12,784 nt of DNA, from the NCBI GenBank assembly GCA_937900605.1, contig CALCDK010000163.1, positions 1 to 12,784 on the forward strand. Reading direction: 5' to 3'. This DNA comes from an uncultured Olsenella sp. (GTDB taxonomy: Bacteria; Actinomycetota; Coriobacteriia; Coriobacteriales; Atopobiaceae). Every line of letters starts with the position of its first letter. Within the stretch, counting starts at the first letter, position 1. The position numbers were made by a program, and so were the translations under genes. The notes beneath the pieces were generated by a model. It made no database searches. It worked only from the letters and a program-made list of their open reading frames with translations, and was not told the DNA's origin. Shown one piece after another: positions 1 to 7,490 of the stretch.

Positions 1-2348
1 GCGTCCGCGTGGGCGCCCGCCTCGTCGACGACCACGTGCACGGCGTCGGAGGTGCCGTCATAGCCCTGGGGCGCACGGTCCTCGAAGAGGTAGTACTCGC
101 CCGACTCGAGGTTGACCAGGGTGAGCAGGCCGTCGGCGCGCAGGTGGTGCTGGTCGTTGGCAGTGTGGTCCGCGGTCACGCCCTGTCGGTACGCCGCGAC
201 GCCGTCCTTGGGCGCGCGCACGCCGCCGGTCACGACCGTGTCCTCGGCGCGATACAGCGAGAAGTGCGCGCCGTCGAGGGGCGCGCCGGCGTCGTCGAGC
301 TTCTGGACGTGCAGCGTGTTGAGCACGTCGGTGACGTACAGGTTGGCGCTCGAGCGCCTGACCAGGCCGTAGTAAGGGTCGATGAGGCGCGTGTTGCGCG
401 CGTTGATCTGGTCGGCGCTCTTGGCGGTGGTGAAGTAGTAACCCACGCCGTAGGCGTAGTTGTCGGGGTTCGTGTAGTGGTACTGCGAGGGGTCGCCGGG
501 CAGCTCGCCGATGTCGAGCTGAGTGATGCCCTCGCCGTTGACCATCGAGAAGGTCAGCGCGTCGGGGTAGTCAGCCAGCTGCGCGACGGAGGTCACCGGG
601 ACGTCCGAGACGTGCCAGCCCTTGGAGCCGCTGCCCCACACGGGATAGGCCTTGCCTCCGACGATGCGATACGGGAGCGCGACGAGCCGGCCGCCGGACT
701 TGGCGAGGTCGATCACGCCGACGCCGGACGCGCCCGCGGTGCGCACCTTGCCCTCGGGGACGGTGACGAGCTGCTCGGGTCGCGCGTAGACGCCCGTGGC
801 GAAGAAGTCGTCAGGGGCCTGGTCCTCGGACACGAGGAAGCCGACGCCGCCGCGACCGCGCACGTACTTGAGGTGGCCGGTGCGGCTGGTGCGGTAGCCC
901 GCGGGGGTCTGGGTCTCCACGAGCAGGTAGCGCGAGGTACCCTCGTTGTCGAGGCGGTCGAAGTTGAGCGGGGCGCCCGAGGCGTCGCGCAGGGTGAAGG
1001 TGCCGTCGGGACCCGTGACGCCGGTGCCCACGACGCGACCGGTGTCCTGGTAGGTCGCGTCGGCGGCGCGCAGCTCGAAGTGGGCGCCGGCGACCGGGGC
1101 ACCCACCTGGTCGACCTTGGTGAGCGTGGACTTGGGGATGCTCGCCAGGTTGAAGGAGAGCGAGAGGTTCGAGTTGCCGTTGCCGCGCTCGAGGTAGAAG
1201 AAGCGCAGCGTGTGGTAGCTGCCGTCGCGCAGGGTGGCACCCTCGACGGCGTCGGCGCGGCCGGCGGCGCGGAAGCGGTCGCCGATGGTCGTGCGCGTGA
1301 AGACGCGGTTGCCCGTGGCCTGGGCGGTGGAGCTCGCGTCGGAGGTGGTCACCTCGCCGGTGGCGAAGTCGATAGAGAGGGCCACGCGGTCGTGCATGCC
1401 GCCGGCGTCGCCCACGAGGACGTCGTCGACGTAGACCCAGACGTCGTCGTCGCCCCTGAAGTTGAAGACCATGTTCGCGCCCGTGCTGGTCTTGCCGTCC
1501 ACGGGCTGCATGAAGTCGGCGTTGACCGACAGGCCGAAGTAGTGGTTGAGCGAGGGGTCGTCGGAGTGCAGGTTCGGGCGGCCTAAGACCTCCTCGGCGC
1601 TGTCGAACGGGAAGAACTGGCCCTGCGACTGGTCGCTGTAGGCGGGGCTGGTGCTCACGCCCCAGGTGTCGTAGAGGCGAAATGCGTTGTCCCTCTCGTC
1701 GAACGCGGCATAGTTCTTCTGGCTGTCGTAGTAGTAGTAGCCATCCGCGTACCGGAAGAGGCCGGTCACGCCGGTGAAGGCCCGCTTGCCCTGGCCGCTC
1801 GTGGAGTTGAAGAGGTAGCCGAGCGACTGGCGCGTGGTGCGCGGCACGATGGTGCCGGCGGGCGAGGCCTTGACCAGGCCGGCGGCGAGAACGGGATAGC
1901 CGTCCGAGCCGAGGAGGTCCTCGACCATGCCGTAGTAGGGGCCGCCCGCGTTGTAGCGGGAGTTGGGGCCGCCCGTCATGCTGTCGGCGCGGCCGGTCCA
2001 GGCGTTGATCGAGGGATAGAGGCCGCTCGACTGCTTGAGGGGGCCGCCCTCGGCGCCGATGCTGCGGCTCACGAAGAGCAGGTCGTGACCCTTATTGATA
2101 CCCGAGTCCCGGAAGTTGCCCACGCTGGAGTTGCTGCTCGTGTCGGGGGCCTCGCGCGTCTTCACCCAGTAGTCGAAGAGGTCGACCGAGGTCGCGCTGG
2201 GGGTGACGGTATCGGTGACCTCGGCGGGGAGCGCGTGGGCGACGGTCGGGGCGAGAAGCGCGCCGACGAGCGCCGCGGCCGCGACGGCCGTGCGCAGCAG
2301 TCCCCCTCCCCTGTGGCGAGCGCGTGCGTTCGACGGTGAGTAGCGCAT
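1..2348 (-). CDS. Large secreted adhesin with fibro-slime and SpaA/Cna-B domains (3' end outside window)
   Basis: The minus frame from ATG at 2348 stays open to the window edge, giving 782 residues with no stop; the C-terminus is not visible. GGAGG lies five bases before the ATG. Residues 1-39 look like a signal peptide: Arg-rich start, hydrophobic Ala/Leu core, AHA cleavage site at 37-39. Residues about 55-400 resemble the fibro-slime/PA14-like module of Gram-positive adhesins, with LFDYW, SGINKGHDL, DLLGSDGYPVL, a Tyr run (YYYY, 204-207), and FRGDDDVWVYVDDVLV at 297-312. Two SpaA/Cna-B-like beta domains follow. The first (about 403-495) has TKVD at 410-413 and VETQTPAGY at 477-485; the second (from about 675) has QKLD at 682-685 and FEDRAPQGY at 755-763. 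In such domains the Lys and Glu positions often support an intramolecular isopeptide bond. A sortase signal or further repeats may lie beyond position 1. Inferred role: surface attachment or pilus-like structure. Family confident; ligand unknown. Confidence 0.85.
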   Translation of the reverse strand, partial: MRYSPSNARARHRGGGLLRTAVAAAALVGALLAPTVAHALPAEVTDTVTPSATSVDLFDYWVKTREAPDTSSNSSVGNFRDSGINKGHDLLFVSRSIGAEGGPLKQSSGLYPSINAWTGRADSMTGGPNSRYNAGGPYYGMVEDLLGSDGYPVLAAGLVKASPAGTIVPRTTRQSLGYLFNSTSGQGKRAFTGVTGLFRYADGYYYYDSQKNYAAFDERDNAFRLYDTWGVSTSPAYSDQSQGQFFPFDSAEEVLGRPNLHSDDPSLNHYFGLSVNADFMQPVDGKTSTGANMVFNFRGDDDVWVYVDDVLVGDAGGMHDRVALSIDFATGEVTTSDASSTAQATGNRVFTRTTIGDRFRAAGRADAVEGATLRDGSYHTLRFFYLERGNGNSNLSLSFNLASIPKSTLTKVDQVGAPVAGAHFELRAADATYQDTGRVVGTGVTGPDGTFTLRDASGAPLNFDRLDNEGTSRYLLVETQTPAGYRTSRTGHLKYVRGRGGVGFLVSEDQAPDDFFATGVYARPEQLVTVPEGKVRTAGASGVGVIDLAKSGGRLVALPYRIVGGKAYPVWGSGSKGWHVSDVPVTSVAQLADYPDALTFSMVNGEGITQLDIGELPGDPSQYHYTNPDNYAYGVGYYFTTAKSADQINARNTRLIDPYYGLVRRSSANLYVTDVLNTLHVQKLDDAGAPLDGAHFSLYRAEDTVVTGGVRAPKDGVAAYRQGVTADHTANDQHHLRADGLLTLVNLESGEYYLFEDRAPQGYDGTSDAVHVVVDEAGAHAD

Positions 2349-2448
2349 GGTATCCTCCGGCTCAGACGTCCGGCCGCACGCCACGCACGACGGGGCCGAC
2401 CCGGACGCGCTTCGCATCGGGTCGCCAGGTCGACGGACATGCCGCCCC

Positions 2449-2467
2449 ATACATGTAATCCATGTAT
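2449..2467. promoter_or_regulatory. Perfect inverted repeat, candidate operator upstream of the adhesin
   Basis: ATACATG and CATGTAT form perfect seven-base arms around a five-base spacer (TAATC), centred about 110 bases before the adhesin start. Its AT content stands out from the GC-rich background. The size and symmetry suit a dimeric regulator's operator; which regulator is unknown. Confidence 0.35.
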
Positions 2468-2736
2468 ATCAGAGGCTCAGGGGAAATGCCCGAGATATGA
2501 CGCACAACGTCGCAATGGCTATGTAAGCGGTTGCGTTTCGTATTACGTCAAGATGGCAGGCAGTGTTATGGCGAGAAGTGCGAGGCTGCGAACCCGCCAC
2601 AGGTAGACCCCATGGCGTCGATTCGAGACATCCTGTTTGGTACCGAAAGGCGGAACTCACGTACCGAAGTGGTGCAGCATCTACCGGAAACGATCGAAAT
2701 GCGGGACGCGTTCGTCCTCAATTCCTTCACATGTGA

Positions 2737-2771
2737 GGGTCGGTCGCGGGCGCGGGGCGAACCCCCGACCC
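2737..2771 (-). terminator. Weak terminator-like hairpin after the NUDIX gene
   Basis: Directly after the NUDIX stop, seven-base arms (2737-2743 and 2765-2771) pair, and inside them GGGG-TTCG-CCCC on the minus strand forms a tetraloop stem. There is no U-tract, so termination is uncertain. Confidence 0.25.
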
Positions 2772-2773
2772 CG

Positions 2774-3505
2774 TTATGCCTCGGAGACCCCGTCAGCCAG
2801 GCGGCGGCCGATCGCGTCGCAGAGCAGCGCGCCGACGACGGTCTTGGCGTCCTCGATGCGGCCGTCAAGGACCGCGTCGACGAGCTCGCCCACCTCGACG
2901 AGGTCGACGTTGATGAACTCGTCGTCGTCCGGGCTGGACTCGGCGAAGGTCAGGCCGGTTGCCATGTAGATGTGGATGAGCTCGTCGCAGAAGCCGTCGG
3001 AGCTGGCGATGGTGGTGAGGAAGGCGATCTTCTCGGCACACATGCCGGTCTCTTCCTGGAGCTCGCGGCTCGCGCACTCCAGGGGGTCCTCGCCGGGGTT
3101 GAGCTTGCCGGCCGGGATCTCGACCGTCACGCGGGAGAGCGCGGTGCGGTACTGGCGCACCAGGCAGATGCGGCCGTCGTCCGTGAGGGCGACGATGGCG
3201 ACGGCGCCGGGGTGGCGCACCACGTCGCGGACGGCCTTGCGACCGTCGGGGAGGCGCACCTGGAGGCGGTCGACGTTGAAGATGCGGCCGGTCCACGCGA
3301 CGTCCTCGCTCAGGGGCGTCTCGGCGAGGGCGGCGTCGCGCGGGTCGTCGTCGCCCAGGACCAGGTCACGGCGCTCGGGCTCGCCGGAGACGTGGTCGTG
3401 CTCGTCGCGGGCCCCGTCGTAGGTGTAGGCGGAGAGGGAGCCGCGCATGTCGTCGACGGCCCTCCCGAGCTCGTCCCTGGTCGCGTCCTGCGTGCTGTCT
3501 GACAT
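2774..3505 (-). CDS. NUDIX hydrolase, ADP-ribose pyrophosphatase type
   Basis: The 243-residue protein carries a complete Nudix box at 133-155, from GKLNPGE to RELQEETGM, matching GX5EX7REUXEEXGU, the metal-binding catalytic signature. The preceding EIPAG (129-133) and following SSDGFCDE (168-175) are typical of the ADP-ribose/nucleoside-diphosphate-sugar subgroup, which usually yields ribose-5-phosphate and AMP. The exact substrate cannot be read from sequence. I chose the ATG at 3505 because GAGGAGG sits just before it; an in-frame start nine codons upstream lacks such a site. The first ~65 residues are an acidic, low-complexity extension beyond the usual domain, making the protein longer than many relatives. 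It stands alone, separated from purD by a terminator-like hairpin. A weak -10-like TAGAGT lies at 3544-3539. Confidence 0.88.
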   Translation of the reverse strand: MSDSTQDATRDELGRAVDDMRGSLSAYTYDGARDEHDHVSGEPERRDLVLGDDDPRDAALAETPLSEDVAWTGRIFNVDRLQVRLPDGRKAVRDVVRHPGAVAIVALTDDGRICLVRQYRTALSRVTVEIPAGKLNPGEDPLECASRELQEETGMCAEKIAFLTTIASSDGFCDELIHIYMATGLTFAESSPDDDEFINVDLVEVGELVDAVLDGRIEDAKTVVGALLCDAIGRRLADGVSEA

Positions 3506-3835
3506 GGGGTCCTCCTCGCCTCTGGGTTCCACCGCCCAACTCTACCCTTTCGTGGCGCGGCGGTGGGGCACGTCCGCAAAGGCGCCACGGTTCCCGTCAC
3601 CCGAAAAGAGCGACCGCGGGGGGAGGCGACGCGATGCCTTCCCCGCGGCACGGGCTCAAGCTATGTCCGAGCGCAGGCACGGAGCGCGGCAATGGCGCTG
3701 CTGCGGACGACGCACTCGGGACGACGCGCGCGGGCGCGGCGCCCGCCGGTGACGCACGACGTTCGCCGCCGTGGCGGCTTCCGCGGCAGCCCCGGGGCCG
3801 TCCCAGGGCGGGCGCCCCCGCGGCCGTCTCCGGGG
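3506..3835. other. GC-rich non-coding gap between purD and the NUDIX gene
   Basis: These 330 bases contain no supported gene. Just after purD, AGCCCCGG (3788-3795) can pair with CCGGGGCT (3830-3837). A stronger hairpin with a T-run lies at 3604-3648 and is listed separately. Between that and the NUDIX start there is room for a promoter; TAGAGT on the minus strand (3544-3539) is the only -10-like hexamer I see, with no good -35. Confidence 0.45.
3604..3648 (-). terminator. Probable rho-independent terminator downstream of purD
   Basis: CCGCGGGG (3648-3641, minus) pairs perfectly with CCCCGCGG (3621-3614), and an inner AGGC/GCCT extends the stem. The minus strand then reads TCGCTCTTTT to 3604. 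It lies 188 bases past the purD stop and would end the purA-DegV-purD transcript before the NUDIX gene. Confidence 0.45.
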
Positions 3836-5113
3836 CTAGCGGCCCTGGATGACGCGCAGGCCGATGTCGGAGCGGTAGGTCTTGCCGTCGAAGTCGATCA
3901 GCTCGCACGCGGCATAGGCCCGGGCGCGGGCCTCCTCGAAGGTCGGGGCGACGGCGGTGACGTCCAGGACGCGGCCGCCGTTGGTGACGAGCACGCCGCT
4001 CTCGTCGATGCGGGTGCCGGCGTGGTAGACCGTCACGCCCTCGAGCCCCTCGGCGCGCTCGATGCCCGTGATGGCCTTGCCCTTCTCGTAGGAGCCGGGG
4101 TAGCCGGCGCTGGTGAGGACCACCGAGACGCCCCAGTCGTCGCCCCACTCGACCTTGGCCTGGTCGAGGGTGCCGTTGTCGCAGGCCAGGAACACGTCGA
4201 GGAGGTCGGCGTGCATGCGCGGCAGCACGACCTGGGTCTCGGGGTCGCCGAAGCGGGCGTTGAACTCGAGGACCTTGGGGCCGTCCTTGGTGAGCATGAA
4301 GCCGCCGTAGAGGCAACCGGAGTAGGTGATGCCCTCCTTGGCGAGCTCGGCGACGACGCGCTCCTCGATGCCGATCATCTGGGCGAGCTCGTCCTCGGTC
4401 ACCAGCGGGACGGGGGAGTAGACGCCCATGCCGCCGGTGTTGGGGCCGAGGTCGCCGTCGAGGGCGCGCTTGTGGTCCTGCGAGGTGGCCAGGGGCACGA
4501 TGGTCTTGCCGTCGGTGAGGGCGAGAAGGGAGCACTCGGGGCCCTCGAGGCACTCCTCGACCACGACGGTGCTCGCGGCGTCACCGAAGGAGCCCGAGAA
4601 GCACTCGCGAACGCCGGCGAGGGCCTCCTCGGTGTTCTTGGCGACGATGACGCCCTTGCCGGCGGCCAGGCCATCGGCCTTGACCACGAGCGAGCCACCG
4701 ACGCGCTCGACGTACTCGAGGCAGGACTGCTCGTCGGTGAAGGAGCGGTAGGCGGCCGTGGGGACGCCGGCGCGGCTCATGACCTGCTTGGCGAACTTCT
4801 TGGAGCCCTCCATCTGGGCGGCGTCGCCGTTGGGGCCGAAGCACGCGATACCGGCGGAGCGAACCCCCCCCGCCACGAGCGGGGCCTCCGGGCCGATGAC
4901 GACGAGGCCGATGCCGTGCTCGCGGGCCCAGTCGGCCACGGCGACGGGGGACTCGGCATCGAGCTCGACGGGCGTGGCCTGGGCGTTCATGCCGCCGTTG
5001 CCAGGGGCGACGTAGAGCCTGCCGGCTCGGGGGGACTGCGCCAGCTTGGCGAGCAGGGCGTGCTCGCGGCCACCGGAGCCAAGCAGCAGGATGTCGATCT
5101 TAGTGTTGCTCAT
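3836..5113 (-). CDS. purD: Phosphoribosylamine-glycine ligase (GARS)
   Basis: This is the second step of de novo purine synthesis: cytosolic, ATP-dependent joining of glycine to phosphoribosylamine. The 425 residues match the usual length of about 430. Visible motifs: GSGGREHAL near the N-terminus (12-20), VAPGNGG (35-41), GPEAPLV (74-80), the ATP-grasp [10 protein letters not shown] (145-154), ATSQDHKR (209-216), GPNTGGMG (223-230) and [12 protein letters not shown] (283-294). The ATG at 5113 is preceded by GAGGAGG at normal spacing. It is the last gene of the purA-DegV-purD run, 44 bases after the DegV-like stop, with a hairpin in that gap. Oddity: residues 79-88 read [10 protein letters not shown], where relatives such as E. 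coli have about three more residues; the site coincides with an eight-base C/G homopolymer at 4864-4871. Confidence 0.97.
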   Translation of the reverse strand: MSNTKIDILLLGSGGREHALLAKLAQSPRAGRLYVAPGNGGMNAQATPVELDAESPVAVADWAREHGIGLVVIGPEAPLVAGGVRSAGIACFGPNGDAAQMEGSKKFAKQVMSRAGVPTAAYRSFTDEQSCLEYVERVGGSLVVKADGLAAGKGVIVAKNTEEALAGVRECFSGSFGDAASTVVVEECLEGPECSLLALTDGKTIVPLATSQDHKRALDGDLGPNTGGMGVYSPVPLVTEDELAQMIGIEERVVAELAKEGITYSGCLYGGFMLTKDGPKVLEFNARFGDPETQVVLPRMHADLLDVFLACDNGTLDQAKVEWGDDWGVSVVLTSAGYPGSYEKGKAITGIERAEGLEGVTVYHAGTRIDESGVLVTNGGRVLDVTAVAPTFEEARARAYAACELIDFDGKTYRSDIGLRVIQGR

Positions 5114-5130
5114 GGGAACCTCCTCGAGAG

Positions 5131-5149
5131 GTCACGGCGGCGCCGTGAC
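5131..5149 (-). promoter_or_regulatory. Intercistronic hairpin before purD
   Basis: GTCACGGC and GCCGTGAC pair perfectly over eight bases around a three-base loop, starting eight bases after the DegV-like stop. A second, competing stem (ACCTC/GAGGT) overlaps the purD ribosome site. No T-run follows, so this is more likely a stability or translation element than a terminator. Confidence 0.4.
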
Positions 5150-5157
5150 GATGGTTG

Positions 5158-6120
5158 CTAGTCGTTGTCGGCGCAGGCGGGCTCGGGCGCGGCGTCGGGA
5201 GCCGGGGCGGCGGGGGCCGGACCGAGGGGTGCGGGCGCCGGCAGGCCCAGCCGGTCGCAGGCGTCTGCGTCCAGGCCGCAGGACTCGTAGGTCGCAGCCG
5301 GCATGAGGCCCACGCCTACGGAGCCGTCGCCGATCACGTCGTGCGTGGACTCGCGCGCGCGGACGACGCCGAGGCAGCGGGCCTGGAATTCGTTGGTGTC
5401 CAGGGGCTTCTCTAGCGCGCGCAGCGAGCGCTGGTCGCCGGTCTCGAGCTCGGCGTAGACGAGCGGGCCCTGGGCCGAGGCCACCGCGCTCATGGCGTGG
5501 ACCAGGCGGCTGGTGAGCTCGGGCAGTTGCGTGTCGCGCGCGAGCTGCGTGAGCTGGCCACGTGACAGCAGGTAGAGCGCCCGCTCGCCGGAGATGCGCA
5601 CGCGCAGCGACGACGTGGCGCGGCCGATGAGGCCGGCGCGGTGCCGAGAGGTGCGGCGACGGTGGCGGACCATGGGCGACGACGGTGCCGGGACCACCAG
5701 CAGGCGGGCGGCGCCGCAGAGCGACTCGGCGGCGCACAGCAGCTCGTCGGCGGTGGCGCCCAGCGACGCGGCGGTCGAGAGGCGCTCGGCCACCATGCCC
5801 GTGGCCACGGAGCCAAGCCCGGTCTCGACGACTTCGACGCGCAGCGAGCCCTCGAGGGCCTTGGCGGCCTCGCGCGCCGCGTCGGCCGCGTCGCAGAAGG
5901 GGCCGCCCGAGTGCACGGACAGCACCGAGGCCACGCCCTTCTCGGCAAGCGACCCGTACGCCGTCGAGAACAGGGAGGCGAGCGCGTCGGCCGGTGCGCC
6001 GACGGGGACGTCCACGCAGCTCACGCCAGCCGCGTCGAGAAACGCAAGGGAGAGGTCGCAGCCGTCGTCACAGACGACGGCCACGGACCCCTCCCGGACA
6101 GATGATGCCTCGAACGCCAT
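5158..6120 (-). CDS. Degenerate DegV/EDD-domain-like protein
   Basis: The 320-residue protein has the outline of the DegV family, fatty-acid-binding proteins that deliver acyl chains to FakA in Gram-positives. It shows an N-terminal strand and turn VAVVCDDGCDLS (13-24), then EKGVASVLSVHSGG (60-73), an alternating helix/strand region, and TGLGSVATGMVAE (100-112), matching the usual D-S-x-S-x-G-x-G helix region. Family motifs are altered: the D-S-T near the N-terminus is CDDGCD, and the S-S-G-L-S-G-T-Y loop is VHSGGPFCDA. The tail (about 293-320) is Pro/Ala-rich and ends acidic. The open frame continues upstream, but ATG at 6120 is preferred: it lies five bases after the purA stop with AGGA just before it, implying translational coupling. 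Function unknown; lipid binding is doubtful given the changed motifs. Confidence 0.72.
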   Translation of the reverse strand: MAFEASSVREGSVAVVCDDGCDLSLAFLDAAGVSCVDVPVGAPADALASLFSTAYGSLAEKGVASVLSVHSGGPFCDAADAAREAAKALEGSLRVEVVETGLGSVATGMVAERLSTAASLGATADELLCAAESLCGAARLLVVPAPSSPMVRHRRRTSRHRAGLIGRATSSLRVRISGERALYLLSRGQLTQLARDTQLPELTSRLVHAMSAVASAQGPLVYAELETGDQRSLRALEKPLDTNEFQARCLGVVRARESTHDVIGDGSVGVGLMPAATYESCGLDADACDRLGLPAPAPLGPAPAAPAPDAAPEPACADND

Positions 6121-6125
6121 CGGTC

Positions 6126-7406
6126 CTAGTGCCAATAGCGATCGATGGTCTGCTCGCGGTCGGGACCGACCGTGATGATGGAGACGCGGACGCCGGCGAG
6201 CTGTTCGAGGAAGTCGATATAGTCCTTGGCCTCGCGCGGGAGCTGGTAGAAGTTGCGGACGCCGGAGATGTCGCACTTCCAGCCGGGCAGCGTCTCGTAG
6301 ACGGGCTTGGCGTGGTAGAAGACGCCCTGGTGCTCCGGGACGGTGGTGTAGCGAACGCCGTCGCACTCGTAGGCCACGCAGACCTTGATCTCGTCAAGGC
6401 AGCCGAGGACGTCGAGCTTGGTGATGGCAAGGTCGGTGAGGCCGTTGACGCGGGCGGCGTAGTTGACGACGACGCCGTCGTACCAGCCGCAGCGGCGCTT
6501 GCGGCCCGTGGTCACGCCGTACTCGTGGCCGACCTCGCCGAGCAGGTCGCCCGTCTCGTCGAACAGCTCGGTCGGGAAGGGACCGGAGCCGACGCGGGTG
6601 AGGTAGGCCTTGGCGATGCCCAGGACGCGCTGGATGTTGGTGGGGCCGACGCCGGAGCCGGTGACCGCGCCGCCAGCGGTGCAGTTGGAGGAGGTCACGA
6701 ACGGATAGGTGCCGTGGTCGATGTCGAGCATGGTGGCCTGGGCGCCCTCGAACAGGACGGACTTGCCGGACTCGAGCTGGTCGTTGAGGAAGCGGGAGCT
6801 CTCGACGATGTACGGGCGGATGCGCTCGGCGTACGGGAGGTAGGTCTCGCAGATCTGCTCCACGGTGTAGGTGGGCATCTCGTAGACCTTCTCGAGAATG
6901 GGGTTGGTGTAGGCCAGGGCCGCCTCGAGCTTCTCGCGGAAGATCTTCTCGTCGAGCATGTCCTGGATGCGCAGGCCGGTGCGGTTCATCTTGTCCATGT
7001 AGCACGGGCCGACGCCGCGCTTGGTGGTGCCGATGAGGTTCTTGCCAAGCTTCTTCTCGTGCGCGCCGTCGAGGTCCTTGTGGTAGGGCATGACGATGTG
7101 CGCGTTGCCGGAGATCTTGAGGTTGTCGGCGGAGATGCCCTGCTCGGCGAGCATGTCGATCTCGGACAGCAGGATCTCGGGGTCAACGATGCAGCCGTTG
7201 CCGATGACCGGGTAGGTGCCCTCGTACATCACGCCCGACGGAACCTGGTGCAGGGCGAGCTTCTTGCCGTTGGCGATGACCGTGTGGCCCGCGTTGGCAC
7301 CACCCGCGTAACGGCAGACAACGTCAAAGTCGCCGGAGATGAGGTCAGTGACCTTGCCCTTGCCCTCGTCTCCCCACTGAGTGCCAACGAGTACTGTAGC
7401 CGACAT
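6126..7406 (-). CDS. purA: Adenylosuccinate synthetase
   Basis: It joins IMP and aspartate using GTP, the first committed step to AMP, in the cytosol. The 426 residues match the family (E. coli 432). The GTP-binding N-terminus GTQWGDEGKGK is at 8-18, with the catalytic Asp at 13 and NAGHTV placing the catalytic His at 41, the same numbers as in E. coli. Others seen: GTTKRGVGPCYMDK, VLFEGAQATMLDIDHGTYPFVTSSN split over the switch region, GVTTGRKRRCGW and TKLDVLG. ATG at 7406 is chosen because the protein then begins MSATVLVGTQWGD, as usual, and GAGAGG precedes it; an in-frame start ten codons upstream would fall in the 5' untranslated region. It leads a unit with the DegV-like gene and purD and has its own promoter. 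Confidence 0.98.
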   Translation of the reverse strand: MSATVLVGTQWGDEGKGKVTDLISGDFDVVCRYAGGANAGHTVIANGKKLALHQVPSGVMYEGTYPVIGNGCIVDPEILLSEIDMLAEQGISADNLKISGNAHIVMPYHKDLDGAHEKKLGKNLIGTTKRGVGPCYMDKMNRTGLRIQDMLDEKIFREKLEAALAYTNPILEKVYEMPTYTVEQICETYLPYAERIRPYIVESSRFLNDQLESGKSVLFEGAQATMLDIDHGTYPFVTSSNCTAGGAVTGSGVGPTNIQRVLGIAKAYLTRVGSGPFPTELFDETGDLLGEVGHEYGVTTGRKRRCGWYDGVVVNYAARVNGLTDLAITKLDVLGCLDEIKVCVAYECDGVRYTTVPEHQGVFYHAKPVYETLPGWKCDISGVRNFYQLPREAKDYIDFLEQLAGVRVSIITVGPDREQTIDRYWH

Positions 7407-7446
7407 AGAACAACCTCTCGACAGAAGTCTATACACTTACTGACCC

Positions 7447-7452
7447 ATTATA
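7447..7452 (-). promoter_or_regulatory. purA promoter, perfect -10 hexamer
   Basis: The minus strand reads TATAAT at 7452-7447, in the only gap between dnaB and purA and 40 bases before the purA ATG. No good -35 is visible 16-18 bases upstream. GGGTC occurs on both sides of the hexamer as a direct repeat twelve bases apart, which may bind an activator or repressor. Confidence 0.6.
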
Positions 7453-7490
7453 CGACCCCTGCGACCTGCGCGTGAGTGGGGCCGGAAGCG

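Larger units (their letters stand above)
2349..2773. other. Lower-GC intergenic region between the NUDIX gene and the adhesin
   Basis: These 425 bases contain no gene I can support. The stretch about 2450-2730 is visibly richer in A and T than its coding neighbours. It holds a perfect inverted repeat (2449-2467), a ten-base palindrome TCACATGTGA (2727-2736) and a GC-rich hairpin just after the NUDIX stop. The adhesin promoter should lie here, but I see no convincing -35/-10 pair. A 63-codon minus open frame (2660-2469) has no recognisable ribosome site or family and is not called. Confidence 0.5.

Noticed and set aside
9..1586. 525-codon plus-strand open frame opposite the adhesin
   Set aside because: Val/Gly/Arg-rich composition typical of the antisense of a high-GC gene; the minus frame carries recognisable domains.
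1584..1586. Rare TTA leucine codon in the adhesin
   Set aside because: A single TTA means little outside organisms with known TTA-based control.
2469..2660. 63-codon minus-strand open frame with a short hydrophobic stretch
   Set aside because: No ribosome site, no family signature, mixed codon use; probably chance in a lower-GC gap.
2754..2765. GGTTCG-like T-loop sequence suggesting a tRNA
   Set aside because: It is the loop of a short hairpin; no acceptor, D or anticodon arms can be drawn around it.
3563..5161. 532-codon plus-strand open frame opposite purD
   Set aside because: Antisense of purD, which is certain from its motifs; no family signature.
5563..5568. Other CACGTG cores (also at 30-35 and 10183-10188) as extra parS sites
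   Set aside because: They lie inside genes and their flanks do not match the parS arms.
6121..6366. Upstream extension of the DegV-like open frame
   Set aside because: Overlaps the purA 3' end out of frame, Arg/Pro/His-rich, no ribosome site; the ATG at 6120 fits coupling to purA.
5685..7475. 596-codon plus-strand open frame opposite the DegV-like gene and purA
   Set aside because: Spans two real genes in antisense; Arg-rich then Val/Asp-rich low-complexity product.
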